From: CAWGCA01 sp963820955
GTDB lineage: Bacteria > Pseudomonadota > Gammaproteobacteria > Chromatiales > Chromatiaceae
Direction of reading: 5' to 3'
Length of the DNA: 64,000 nucleotides
Assembly (NCBI GenBank): GCA_963820955.1
Contig: CAWGCA010000045.1
Location: 1 to 64,000 of the forward strand
Shown here: positions 48,404 to 56,574 of the stretch, in pieces
How positions within the stretch are numbered: the first letter of the stretch is position 1
How the letters are laid out: each line of letters begins with the position of its first letter
Notes under the pieces: model-generated
What the model was told of the DNA's origin: nothing
Databases searched by the model: none
What the model saw: the letters and a program-made list of their open reading frames with translations, nothing else
Program-made: the position numbers and the translations under genes

Positions 48404-49363
48404 CTACCCCGCCCCAGCGAGCCGCCCCTTGCTGGTATCCCGTGCGGACCCCAGAGAAAAACCCTGACGGCTGCCGCGACGGGCCAGTTCGTTTTCGATT
48501 CCGTTCAATACCGCCCACTTTTTAGAACACCAGTTCGGGGCCAGCAGAATATCGGTCGACGCGGTTCCGGTCACCCGGTGAAACACCACTTCCGGAGGTG
48601 TTGCCTCGATCAGGTCCGCCGCAATCGAGAGATACTCATCGAAACCCAGCGGGGTGTAGCCACCCTGCCGCCACTGATTTGCCAAGCGCGTCCCTTTCAC
48701 CACGTGCAGGGGGTGCAGTTTCAACCCCTCTACCCCCAGATCCAGAACCCGCTGCAGGCTGGACAGGACCTCGACTCTTCCCTCCCCCGGAAGCCCGACA
48801 ATCAGGTGAGCACAAACCGGCAGACCCCGAAGCCGGGCCGCCCTCACCGCCTGGCGGTATTCGGCAAAGCCGTGCCCCCGATTCACCCGCTCCAGGGTCT
48901 GGTCAAAGGCGGACTGCAAACCCAGTTCCAGCCAGATCTCGTAGCCAGTGGCCTGGTATCCGCGCATCAGATCCAGCACCGGCTCAGGGACGCAGTCGGG
49001 GCGGGTTCCTACCGACAACCCAATCACATCGGGTTGCCGCAACGCCTGACCGTAGAGATCAGACAGATGCGCGATATCCGCATAGGTATTGGTATAGGCC
49101 TGGAAATAGGCAATATAGCGACGGGCACCGGTACGGCGGGTCACCACCCGTCTACCGGCTTCAATCTGCTGCGACACTGACGGCGGCTGACGGGAATTCG
49201 GATTGAACGAGGCGTTGTTACAGAAGGTGCACCCGCCCCGGCCTTTGCTGCCGTCCCGATTCGGGCAGGTAAAACCGGCGTTGATCGCGAGCTTGTGAAC
49301 CCGCTCGCCGTAGCGCCGCAGAAGATCCTGCCCGAAGGTATTCACGTAATCTGCCAACGCCAC
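48404..49363 (-). CDS. Radical SAM protein, TIGR01212/YhcC family
   Basis: The 319-aa protein has an N-terminal radical SAM cluster of the family's own pattern, CPNRDGSKGRGGCTFCNN (residues 30-47), rather than plain CxxxCxxC. It continues RRYIAYFQAYTNTYADIAHLSDLYGQAL, LSVGTRPDCVPEPVLDLM, and HLIVGLPGEGR. The start MALADYVNTFGQDLLRRYGERVHKLAINAGFTC is standard. The family is widespread; its reaction is not established to my knowledge. It is convergent with cysG and divergent from the metallophosphoesterase. Confidence 0.93.
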   Translation of the reverse strand: MALADYVNTFGQDLLRRYGERVHKLAINAGFTCPNRDGSKGRGGCTFCNNASFNPNSRQPPSVSQQIEAGRRVVTRRTGARRYIAYFQAYTNTYADIAHLSDLYGQALRQPDVIGLSVGTRPDCVPEPVLDLMRGYQATGYEIWLELGLQSAFDQTLERVNRGHGFAEYRQAVRAARLRGLPVCAHLIVGLPGEGRVEVLSSLQRVLDLGVEGLKLHPLHVVKGTRLANQWRQGGYTPLGFDEYLSIAADLIEATPPEVVFHRVTGTASTDILLAPNWCSKKWAVLNGIENELARRGSRQGFSLGSARDTSKGRLAGAG

Positions 49364-49548
49364 CGGTTATCTGCCCCCACGTTATTGAATACGGCCCACA
49401 CTGGCCGACATGTTCCGCGTGGCGGTCATTGTAAACGAGGCAGTATCCAGGATGCCACCGGACGACCGACTGACGGCCGTCAACTCCAATCCCTCCCAAT
49501 CAGTTCGTGCCGGCAGCCTCAGGCCATTACTCGGGTATAATCTTCGCC

Positions 49549-50484
49549 ATGGATGGGGAACTTCTGGACAAACTCCGAGACCGCCTGGGCATCATCCACT
49601 CCCGTCAGCGAATCGGCATCGAAAACGAATCGGCACCCCGAATCTTCGGAAAGGGGCTTAATTTCTTTCATCCGGAAAACTGGTACTCGCTGCATGGGTT
49701 GATTCGCCACACCCTCATGCTGACCGGGTTTTACTGGCGCGGCAGGCGCAATGCGCTGGATATCCAGATCAGACACAATGACATATTGCTGCCACATCTT
49801 CCCGCCGCCTTTGAGGGATTTACCATCCTCCATCTCAGCGACCTGCACCTGGACATGTGCCCGGCTTCGACCCAGGTACTGATCGACCGTATCCGCCCGC
49901 TCGAATACGACCTTTGTGTCATCACCGGCGACTATCGTGCCGGGACTTTTGGCACGATTGACGAAGCGATGAGGGAGATGCGCGCGCTTTGCACCGTGTT
50001 GAACCAACCGGTGTATGCCGTGCTCGGCAACCACGACAGTATCTTTATGGTGCCGGTTCTCGAGGAGATGGGAATCCGAATGCTGCTCAACGAATCGCTG
50101 GCACTGAACCGTGGTAACGAAAGCATCCACATCGCCGGCATCGACGACGCCCATTATTACCGCGTCGACAATATCGAGAAGTCGGCACACGATATCCCGC
50201 CGGAGGCGGCGTCCATACTCCTCTCCCATACGCCGGAGATCTATCGTCAGGCCGCCCATGCGGGATTCGACGTGATGCTGTGTGGACATACCCACGGCGG
50301 ACAAATCTGTCTTCCAGGTGGATTCCCCCTGACCTTGGATGCGCGTTGCCCGCGTTACATGGGCTCCGGCAGCTGGCGATACCACACGATGGCGGGATAT
50401 ACCTCTGTCGGCGCGGGCACCAGTATCGTCAATGTACGGCTAAACTGCCCGCCTGAAGTCACCCTTCATCGCCTGCGAAAATAG
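49549..50484 (+). CDS. Calcineurin-like metallophosphoesterase (YaeI-like)
   Basis: I use the ATG at 49549 (MDGELLDKLRDRLGIIH, 311 aa). The bimetal phosphoesterase motifs are in order: ILHLSDLHLD near residue 92, VITGDYRAG near 125, VLGNHDS near 160, ILLSHTPEI near 223, and LCGHTHGGQI near 244. It lacks an obvious signal peptide or membrane helix. YaeI-like enzymes are reported to act on phosphodiesters including lipids, but the substrate here is unknown. It converges on the CDP-archaeol synthase homologue, which may be coincidence. Confidence 0.9.
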   Translation: MDGELLDKLRDRLGIIHSRQRIGIENESAPRIFGKGLNFFHPENWYSLHGLIRHTLMLTGFYWRGRRNALDIQIRHNDILLPHLPAAFEGFTILHLSDLHLDMCPASTQVLIDRIRPLEYDLCVITGDYRAGTFGTIDEAMREMRALCTVLNQPVYAVLGNHDSIFMVPVLEEMGIRMLLNESLALNRGNESIHIAGIDDAHYYRVDNIEKSAHDIPPEAASILLSHTPEIYRQAAHAGFDVMLCGHTHGGQICLPGGFPLTLDARCPRYMGSGSWRYHTMAGYTSVGAGTSIVNVRLNCPPEVTLHRLRK

Positions 50485-50499
50485 ATAGAGCGACGGCTG

Positions 50500-50970
50500 T
50501 CAGCGTGCCGCAAAACGATCGAGCAAACGGGAAAAAATCAGGTGCAGGAAGAGGAAGGCCAAAGCGGACAGCAGAATATCCCGCCACTCCAACCCCAATA
50601 GCGACGAACAGCCCCACAACGGAATGAGCGACTCCGGCAACTGATCGAGACCCGGTGACGAACTGCTGGAAGCCAAGCCTAAACGGCGTTTGATAAAACT
50701 CGACAACAGATCGCCCAGCATGGCCAGTAATCCAAATACGGCCCCCAGCCGCCAGGACATCCCCATCAACATAGCGATCAACGCGGTCACCAGGATGGAG
50801 AACAGGATTCCTCTAACTGTTTTGGTTGCCCCCAGCCAGCGGCGGCCGTCTCCCGCTATGCGGTTGCCATCCAGCGGATAATCGAATCGCCGCCCCAGCA
50901 ACCAGGCAACGACAACTGGCGTGCCGTTAGCGACAATCAGTAGAAAAAGTGCATCCAAGAAGATCAACAA
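50500..50970 (-). CDS. CDP-archaeol synthase (CarS/DUF46) family membrane protein
   Basis: The 156-aa protein has four to five hydrophobic helices and the DUF46/CarS motifs: NGTPVVVAWLLG at the N-terminus, DGNRIAGDGRRWLGATKTVRG near residue 35, and GDLLSSFIKRRLGLASSSSSPGLDQLPESLIPL near residues 85-118. Archaeal CarS activates digeranylgeranylglyceryl phosphate with CTP; bacterial homologues exist and their substrate is not settled. It is close in kind to CdsA-type cytidylyltransferases. No isoprenoid-ether lipid genes are nearby. Family call confident, activity not. Confidence 0.8.
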   Translation of the reverse strand: MLIFLDALFLLIVANGTPVVVAWLLGRRFDYPLDGNRIAGDGRRWLGATKTVRGILFSILVTALIAMLMGMSWRLGAVFGLLAMLGDLLSSFIKRRLGLASSSSSPGLDQLPESLIPLWGCSSLLGLEWRDILLSALAFLFLHLIFSRLLDRFAAR

Positions 50971-51080
50971 GCATCCAGATTGCTATCAATTCACCAAAAC
51001 AGTATCTATTTTGATTTTAAATGTGTCTTGCGGAACGGATACATCAGTTGCTGTTGTGTCATTTCACCGCTCACCGGTCG

Positions 51081-51341
51081 TCATCGTCTGCGATTGGAGA
51101 AACACGCCTTGGCGAAAACGCCCTGCATGTCTTCTATCCGAACCAGATAAAGCCCTTTGTGGTAATAAACTGTTTTACCACTCTCTTCGAGCAAATCAAG
51201 TACCCGCTGACTCTCATCGGTGACCGCCTTTCTTCCCAGCATCTTGCTGAGATAGGGCTTCGGCCGGACATAGCCGGTGGAGGCTCTATCCACGAAGGTG
51301 GTGAGACCCACCTTTTTTACATTACTTCTGAGCTTTGCCAT
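51081..51341 (-). CDS. Hypothetical small basic protein (86 aa)
   Basis: A ribosome-binding site GGGAG lies 7 bases upstream of the ATG. The product, MAKLRSNVKKVGLTTFVDR onward, is basic at both ends, has no membrane segment, and contains a predicted helix-strand unit (KAVTDESQRVLDLLEESGKTVYYHKGLYLVRIEDM). No family recognised. It lies 49 bp downstream of the SRPBCC gene on the same strand, so both may be one unit. Confidence 0.5.
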   Translation of the reverse strand: MAKLRSNVKKVGLTTFVDRASTGYVRPKPYLSKMLGRKAVTDESQRVLDLLEESGKTVYYHKGLYLVRIEDMQGVFAKACFSNRRR

Positions 51342-51390
51342 TAACTTGCTCCCGATTTTCTTCCCAGGTCCTGTCGCTAGAAACAGTCAC

Positions 51391-51927
51391 CTATCTTGCA
51401 AAAACACCCATCGATTGTCGGTGGAATCTTTGTGCGGGGCTTTTGCCCGCGGAAAAAATCCAACGCAACAATCTCACCCGCCAGGACCATATCGAAATCT
51501 GTGGCTCCAGACCTAATCCTAGTTCGGCGCATGTCAGCGAATCTTCAATCAGGGCATCATGCAGTGGCGCAAACAGCAATGGCCAGGAGAGCAACGCCAC
51601 ACCCCGGGTATTCATTGCGAGTGTCTCTTTCAATTCAGTTTTTCCGTCCCCTTTTGGGATCACTTCATAACCATGGTATCCACTGAAACCGCTCGGACCG
51701 GTAAACTGAAATTTCACCCGTTTTCCAGCCTCATACTCTTCAACGAAGTACCGAATGGGTCCATGGCCACCGATAGCCCCGGCCGATAATGGCTTATCGA
51801 ACTTCATCTTCGGCCACAAATGGCGGGGCCACAAGAGATCATTTTTCGATGCCAAGCTATCCAGAAGCAGCCCTAGCTCACTGACCGGAACCGGGTACTC
51901 ACGGCTGTGTATGTTGAGAATCTGCAT
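51391..51927 (-). CDS. SRPBCC-fold protein
   Basis: The 178-aa protein fits the START/SRPBCC ligand-binding fold: an N-terminal strand (MQILNIHSREYPVPVSELGLLLDSLA), LWPRHLWPKMKFDKPLSAGAIGGHGPIRYFVEEYEAGKRVKFQFTGPSGFSGYHGYEVIP, then a long helix with LKETLAMNTRGVALLSWPLLFAPLHDALIEDSL. Such proteins bind hydrophobic ligands; the ligand is unknown. The last 30 residues are basic and extend past the usual fold. A mobile element lies 67 bp upstream. Confidence 0.7.
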   Translation of the reverse strand: MQILNIHSREYPVPVSELGLLLDSLASKNDLLWPRHLWPKMKFDKPLSAGAIGGHGPIRYFVEEYEAGKRVKFQFTGPSGFSGYHGYEVIPKGDGKTELKETLAMNTRGVALLSWPLLFAPLHDALIEDSLTCAELGLGLEPQISIWSWRVRLLRWIFSAGKSPAQRFHRQSMGVFAR

Positions 51928-51985
51928 CCTTATTCATGACCATTCTATAGTTGGTTCATGGTAAAAAATCACTTCCCGTTTTTAT

Positions 51986-52221
51986 GGGCGAAGTCAGTGC
52001 TGTCCCATTAACCTCCAACCGTCATGCCGGACTTGATCCGGCATCCAGTGAACGCATTGAAAAACCTGGATTCCGGACAAGTGCTTCGCACTTTCCGGAA
52101 TGACGAACATCAGTGTTCAAATTCATGTCTATGCCGCAACTAATCACTATGAAAGAGCTGTCGTATCAATGCGTTCCGGTTATATGTAACGCAACTTAAT
52201 GGGACAGCACTGGGGCGAAGT
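51986..52221. mobile_element. MITE with 17-bp perfect terminal repeats and 9-bp target duplication
   Basis: The element runs 51995-52212. Its ends are CAGTGCTGTCCCATTAA (51995-52011) and the exact inverse TTAATGGGACAGCACTG (52196-52212). Directly outside lie identical copies of GGGCGAAGT (51986-51994 and 52213-52221), a 9-bp target-site duplication. The 218-bp interior has no transposase frame and contains a REP-like palindrome at 52020-52105. The intact duplication implies a fairly recent insertion. The parent transposase is not in the window. Confidence 0.9.
52020..52105. repeat. REP-like palindrome inside the MITE
   Basis: CGTCATGCCGGACTTGATCC at the left and CCGGAATGACG at the right form imperfect inverted arms with the core shared by the other REP-like elements. 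A secondary hairpin AAGTGCTTCGCACTT lies within the right arm. Confidence 0.7.
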
Positions 52222-52295
52222 AGAAGAGTGCGTATTGGCTATGCGTTGAATAAGTTTCAGGAACCTGTGCCGAGTTTACCTCTTAAGGTACTCCG

Positions 52296-52787
52296 TTACG
52301 GTTCTTTAGGGACGCGGAACGACCGCAGCAGAACAACTGTCCAGTAGAGCGTATAAGCGAGAAAGATTGCCAGCCCAATCAGGAAAAGGCTCTCGTCGAG
52401 CCCTATCGGATCGGACAGGTTCGCCCGAAATGTCAACAGGCCAACGAATAACATGAACAGAAAAAGCGCCGTGCCGAACTGCCACATGTAATGACTGAAT
52501 TTCTCCACGGCTTTTGAGCGATGCTGTGGCATAAGCCAGAAGTCCCGGTTTGGAAGACTGATCCACTTGCTTGGCACACTCTCGAGCAACTTTGGAGCGA
52601 AATACAATGCGCAGAAAACGAGTATTTGCATGCAGAGCATAATCAATGTATTCGTCAGATTTGATGCCCAACCATTCGGCGCCCCCCCAGTGCCGAAATG
52701 AATCGCGATGCGATCCGGCAGAATCGATAAAGATACCAGGGACAGAATCAGGTTCGACAGAAAGCTCAATACAAGGGCTGCGCGCAT
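52296..52787 (-). CDS. DUF1648-type membrane protein
   Basis: The 163-aa protein has four membrane helices and an N-terminal DUF1648 segment, LPDRIAIHFGTGGAPNGWASN near residues 23-43, which is the family signature. It ends with two helices (TALFLFMLFVGLLTFRA, LFLIGLAIFLAYTLYWTVVLLRSF). In Bacillus, DUF1648 proteins include the SdpI immunity protein; here function is unknown. It stands alone. The strand shows lower GC than the flanking housekeeping genes, consistent with an accessory region. Confidence 0.75.
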   Translation of the reverse strand: MRAALVLSFLSNLILSLVSLSILPDRIAIHFGTGGAPNGWASNLTNTLIMLCMQILVFCALYFAPKLLESVPSKWISLPNRDFWLMPQHRSKAVEKFSHYMWQFGTALFLFMLFVGLLTFRANLSDPIGLDESLFLIGLAIFLAYTLYWTVVLLRSFRVPKEP

Positions 52788-52935
52788 CTTGGTGGTCTCA
52801 CGGGTGGCTATTCAGCCGGTTGTTCAGGTTTTCTATAGTGTAGAGAATCTTTTCTACTTTTTCTGGAACAATCTACTCATCGGCAGCATAAACATGGGCA
52901 CAACACAGACTGAAGTCAGAGATACGATTAGCCAA

Positions 52936-52959
52936 CAAAAACGGCTCCCGAAGGAGCCG
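52936..52959 (-). terminator. Intrinsic terminator of the secreted His/Asp-tail protein gene
   Basis: On the minus strand CGGCTCC-TTCG-GGAGCCG (52942-52959) is followed by TTTTTGTT. A 7-bp perfect stem, a stable UUCG tetraloop and a U-tract make a standard terminator about 80 bp past the stop at 53042. Confidence 0.88.
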
Positions 52960-53041
52960 CTGTTGTTTCTAACATTGATTTTGTGCAGTTTAGTTACGCT
53001 TTGCTTTCAAAAGCCAGTGCGTTGACTCCGGCCATACCCAA

Positions 53042-53788
53042 TCAGTCGTCATCGTGATCGTGATCGTGTTTTCCCTTCCTTCTCGGTTTGACGGTCAGCT
53101 CGTAGCTTACGTCGACACTGAAAAGCACGTCTCCAGTGTCGATATCACATATGCCGCCGGTGAAGTGGATTCTATGCTTGCCTTTTGACAGCGGCGACAA
53201 AATCACCCAGAAGCCGTCGGCAACCGTCTCGGGGTCCCCGGCATACTCAAAGGGAGGTGACTGGGTGCGCACGATCGGCGTCGAGTACACAACCGGAACA
53301 CCATCAACCTCGGCCTGCAGCACACAGGCCGTGCTGTTAAAAATACCTGCCGGTATCTCGCTGAAGAGTCCATCCATTATTTCGCGTTTTTGCTCAACCG
53401 AACAGTTGGGCTCGCCGAACATGGCTGTGCACCAATCATCTGGGTTAAACATGTTTGCATTGACCAGTGGGAACATCAGGTGCTTGTGTTCCCCGATGGG
53501 TGCATGACACTTACGTTCGGCGACACCGCCGCCCGTTCCCCCGAGATACCACACGGGGCCCGATTGGCCCAAGGCGCAATCGACCCTGCCATCTCCAAAA
53601 GCAAAATCAGGATAATTTTCTTCCTGCCATTGCCACCACCCGGCGGACCATTCGCCGATGGTCTTGTCGTAAAGCGTCAGTTCCCCGTCTTCAGACGCGG
53701 GCAGCGCTGTGGCCAGAAATAAGAGCCCAGCTCCGGCAAAGACGGTCGTTGTCATAGAGACGGCTTTGTTCGCGTTGCGATTTTTCAT
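53042..53788 (-). CDS. Secreted protein of unknown function with His/Asp-rich tail
   Basis: I use the internal ATG at 53788 (MKNRNANKAVSMTTTVFAGAGLLFLATALPASED), which starts a signal peptide with likely cleavage after LPA; 248 aa. The mature part opens LTLYDKTIGEWSAGWWQWQEENYPDF, rich in Trp, and holds several cysteines (DCALG, RKCHAP, WCTAMFGEPNC, TACVLQ, GICDID) that could pair in the periplasm. The C-terminus is basic, then GKHDHDHDDD, a likely metal-binding tail. I recognise no assigned family. It is monocistronic, with a strong terminator. Confidence 0.7.
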   Translation of the reverse strand: MKNRNANKAVSMTTTVFAGAGLLFLATALPASEDGELTLYDKTIGEWSAGWWQWQEENYPDFAFGDGRVDCALGQSGPVWYLGGTGGGVAERKCHAPIGEHKHLMFPLVNANMFNPDDWCTAMFGEPNCSVEQKREIMDGLFSEIPAGIFNSTACVLQAEVDGVPVVYSTPIVRTQSPPFEYAGDPETVADGFWVILSPLSKGKHRIHFTGGICDIDTGDVLFSVDVSYELTVKPRRKGKHDHDHDDD

Positions 53789-54302
53789 AGTGTAATCATC
53801 CTTTATTTGCCACTGTGTTTTCATCGGAATGTTGACTGCAATCCATGCATCCGCGTCTCAACTGCAGCCTGCGCACCTCAGCGCAATGCTACGCCCGAAG
53901 CCCGATGCAGCATCTGTTCGTGCAGGTTATCAGACCGAGCCGCGCTGAAAAGACGTGATTGTATGAATTCTCCCCCTGAGAAACCGAGAGCTTTTATTCT
54001 TAAGCTCTCATTCATCTTAGTAAGGAAAAGATGTTGGCATTAGAATAATTCCTGTTTGCTGATGCAGGTCAAATCAAGCCAGGAAACAAATCGACCGGAT
54101 AGAATAAATACGATATCAAGGTAAATTGGCTTTTCTGAATTGAGTAAATCGAAGGTTTATCGATTTTCAGAACCTCAATTACCATTCGCAATTTTTCGAC
54201 CGCCCATCGACGAGTAACAATTCGCCGGGGACAGGTTTACAATCCCCTACATTCAGACTGCGGGCACTCTTCGCCCGAAAATCGATTGTTTTGGAGGAAT
54301 TT
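53789..54302. other. Long intergenic region upstream of two divergent genes
   Basis: This gap of 514 bp lies between the secreted-protein gene (minus) and the flavoprotein gene (plus). It is AT-rich in its second half (54000-54230). It contains small inverted repeats, for example GAGAGCTT/AAGCTCTC near 53985-54010 and AAATCGA/TCGATTT near 54148-54168. I see no credible gene; frames here are short and lack ribosome-binding sites. Confidence 0.5.
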
Positions 54303-55709
54303 GTGGAACAGAAGAACGTTGACGTCGCCATCATCGGTTCCGGCAGTGCCGGCCTCTACGCCCTGGGCAAGGTCCGCCCCTCCGGAAAGAGTTTCGTCCT
54401 GATCAATGGCGGGGAACTGGGCACCACCTGCGCCCGGGTCGGCTGCATGCCGTCCAAGGCCCTGATCCAGGTAGCGGAAGATTTTCACCGCCGCAACATC
54501 CTGGGCCGCTATGGTGTCGAGGGCCACAAAGAGCTGGAACTGGATGCCGAAGAAGCGATGGAACACGTGCGGGACATGCGCGACACCTTCGTCGACCGGG
54601 TCCTGTCCAACAGCACAGACCAGCTGAGCGATGAGCTGTTCATCGAGGGCTATGCCCGGTTCGTCGATCCCCATACCCTGGAAGTGGAAGGCCAGCGGAT
54701 CCGGGCGGAGAAGATCATCATCGCCACCGGCACCCGCCCGATCCTACCGGCCGGCTGGGAGTCCTTCGGCGACCTGATCATCACCACCAACGAGGTTTTC
54801 GAGCTGCAACATCTGCCCCAATCTCTGGCCGTCATCGGCCTGGGCGTGGTGGGGTTGGAGATCGGCCAGGCCATGGCCCGCATGGACGTAGAGGTTACCG
54901 GTTTCGACCTGCTGCCAACCATCGGCGGACTGGACGACCCGGATGTAGCCAAGGCGGCCATCGAATACATCGGCAAGGACTTCTCCCTGCACCTGGGCCA
55001 TGCAGCGGAGATCACCGAGGAGGGCGATCTGCTGCGGGTGACCGCCGGCGAGCAGTCGGTGCTGGTGGAGCGGGTACTGGCCAGCCTGGGCCGCAGACCC
55101 AACCTGGACAATCTGGCCATAGAAAATGCCGGCATTCAGCTCGACGAGCGGGGTATTCCGGCATTCAATCCCAACACCATGCAGATCGGTGACAGCCATA
55201 TCTTCATCGCCGGCGACGTCGACGGTGAAAAGCCCATCCTGCATGAAGCGGGAGACGAAGGGCGGATCGCCGGGTACAACGCCACCAGCGACCGAATCAG
55301 CGCCTTTCGGCGCAAGGTGCCCTTGGCCATCAACTTCTGCGACCCCAACATCTGTTATGTCGGCCAGCGCTGGTCGGAACTCGACCCGGAAACCACCGCC
55401 GTCGGCGAGGTGCAGTTCTCGCCCGTGGGCCGGGCCATGATCATGGGCAAGAACCGGGGCATCCTGAAGGTCTACGCCGATAAGCAGAGCGGACAACTGC
55501 TCGGCTCCGAGATGATCTGCACCAAGGGCGAGAACCTGGCCCATTTGTTGGCCTGGTGTATCCAGCAGCAGCTCACGGTCGGCCAGTTGCTGCAGTTTCC
55601 CTTCTATCATCCGGTGATCGAAGAGGCCCTGCAGGCTGCCCTCTACGACTGCTACAGCAAGGTGGAGACGAAGAACGACACCCCCATTACCGAGCTGATC
55701 CCCCTCTAG
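54303..55709 (+). CDS. Dihydrolipoyl dehydrogenase-like flavoprotein disulfide reductase
   Basis: The start is a GTG at 54303 preceded by GGAGGAA; 468 aa. The FAD-binding motif is VAIIGSGSAGLYAL, the redox-active disulfide GTTCARVGCMPSKAL (Cys pair near residues 44 and 49), the central ATGTRP, the NAD-binding VIGLGVVGLEIGQAMARM, and the second FAD motif HIFIAGDVDGEKPILHEAGDEG. The C-terminal YHPVIEEAL supplies the His-Glu pair of this class. The loop CARVGCMPSK differs from the usual CVNxGCIPSK, and no 2-oxo acid dehydrogenase genes are near, so a stand-alone role is likely. A thiopurine methyltransferase gene follows after 10 bp. Confidence 0.88.
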   Translation: MEQKNVDVAIIGSGSAGLYALGKVRPSGKSFVLINGGELGTTCARVGCMPSKALIQVAEDFHRRNILGRYGVEGHKELELDAEEAMEHVRDMRDTFVDRVLSNSTDQLSDELFIEGYARFVDPHTLEVEGQRIRAEKIIIATGTRPILPAGWESFGDLIITTNEVFELQHLPQSLAVIGLGVVGLEIGQAMARMDVEVTGFDLLPTIGGLDDPDVAKAAIEYIGKDFSLHLGHAAEITEEGDLLRVTAGEQSVLVERVLASLGRRPNLDNLAIENAGIQLDERGIPAFNPNTMQIGDSHIFIAGDVDGEKPILHEAGDEGRIAGYNATSDRISAFRRKVPLAINFCDPNICYVGQRWSELDPETTAVGEVQFSPVGRAMIMGKNRGILKVYADKQSGQLLGSEMICTKGENLAHLLAWCIQQQLTVGQLLQFPFYHPVIEEALQAALYDCYSKVETKNDTPITELIPL

Positions 55710-55719
55710 CGGCACAGAG

Positions 55720-56376
55720 ATGGAACCGGATTTCTGGCATCAGCGCTGGGAGCGGGACCAGATCGGCTTTCACGAGCACGAGTTCAACACCCACATGATG
55801 CGCTTCATCCGGCATCTGGGGGTAAAACCCGGCGATCATGTTCTGGTGCCCCTGTGCGGCAAGAGCCGCGACATGCTCTGGCTGGAACAGCACGACTTCC
55901 AGGTCACGGGCATCGAGATCAGCCCGATTGCGGTGGAGGCGTTTTTCCGGGAAAACGGCCGTGAGGCGAAGCAGACACACCGGGACGGCGCAGCGGTCTA
56001 CCAGGCCGGCAGCATCACCATTCACTGTGCCGACTTCTTTGCCGTCTCACCGCAATGGCTGCCCCCGGTCCACGGGGTCTATGACCGCGCCTCCCTGATC
56101 GCCCTGCCCCCCGCCATGCGACCAGACTATGTGGAACAGTTAATGCGGCTCTCAGGACCCTCGGCGGGGTCACTCCTGATCACCCTCGACTATCCGCCGG
56201 AGGAGATGCAGGGCCCCCCTTTTTCCATCGACCCGGAAGCCGTGCAACGACTGTTTCAGCAGCACTATCGGGTGGAGCAGATCCACCAGGAGGACTGCCT
56301 GGCGGAATCCCACTTCCGGAATAAGGGACTGACCCGGCTGCTGGAGCATGTCTTTTCCCTCAGCCGCGGCATATAG
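55720..56376 (+). CDS. tpm: Thiopurine S-methyltransferase
   Basis: The 218-aa SAM-dependent methyltransferase begins MEPDFWHQRWERDQIGFHEHEFN, the TPMT signature, with the SAM-binding VLVPLCGKSRDMLWL near residue 45, VTGIEISPIAVEAFF, and YDRASLIALPPAMRPDYVEQL. Bacterial TPMTs methylate thiols and also selenium or tellurium compounds, which fits the nearby metal-efflux genes only loosely. It starts 10 bp after the flavoprotein gene, so the two probably form one operon. Confidence 0.93.
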   Translation: MEPDFWHQRWERDQIGFHEHEFNTHMMRFIRHLGVKPGDHVLVPLCGKSRDMLWLEQHDFQVTGIEISPIAVEAFFRENGREAKQTHRDGAAVYQAGSITIHCADFFAVSPQWLPPVHGVYDRASLIALPPAMRPDYVEQLMRLSGPSAGSLLITLDYPPEEMQGPPFSIDPEAVQRLFQQHYRVEQIHQEDCLAESHFRNKGLTRLLEHVFSLSRGI

Positions 56377-56377
56377 A

Positions 56378-56545
56378 GTTGTTGGTGGATAGCGCTGCGC
56401 TTATCCACCCTACACTCTGTTTCAGGCTTCGTAGGGTGGATAAGGCGCGTAATGCGATCGCCTATTGACCATGCACCTCGGCCGATCGCGCCGTAATCCA
56501 CCGAAATCCTCTTTGCTGGATTGCGCTTCGCTGATCCACCCTAAC
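56378..56545. repeat. Palindromic intergenic repeat with GGGTGGAT motifs
   Basis: CTTATCCACCCTAC (56400-56413) and GTAGGGTGGATAAG (56431-56444) are perfect inverted copies. A third copy, GATCCACCCTAAC, ends the element, and its outer ends (GTTGTTGGTGGAT... and ...ATCCACCCTAACAAT) are again roughly inverse. It lies in the gap between convergent tpm and FKBP genes. Repeats of this type are scattered in many proteobacterial genomes. Confidence 0.65.
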
Positions 56546-56574
56546 AATGCTAGGGCGAGGGGGTAATAGAGAAT

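Larger units (their letters stand above)
51928..52295. other. Intergenic region carrying a MITE
   Basis: This gap between the SRPBCC gene and the convergently oriented end of the DUF1648-like gene is largely taken up by the 218-bp element at 51995-52212 and its 9-bp target duplication. Outside the element about 60-80 bp remain on each side, without a recognisable gene or terminator. Confidence 0.7.
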
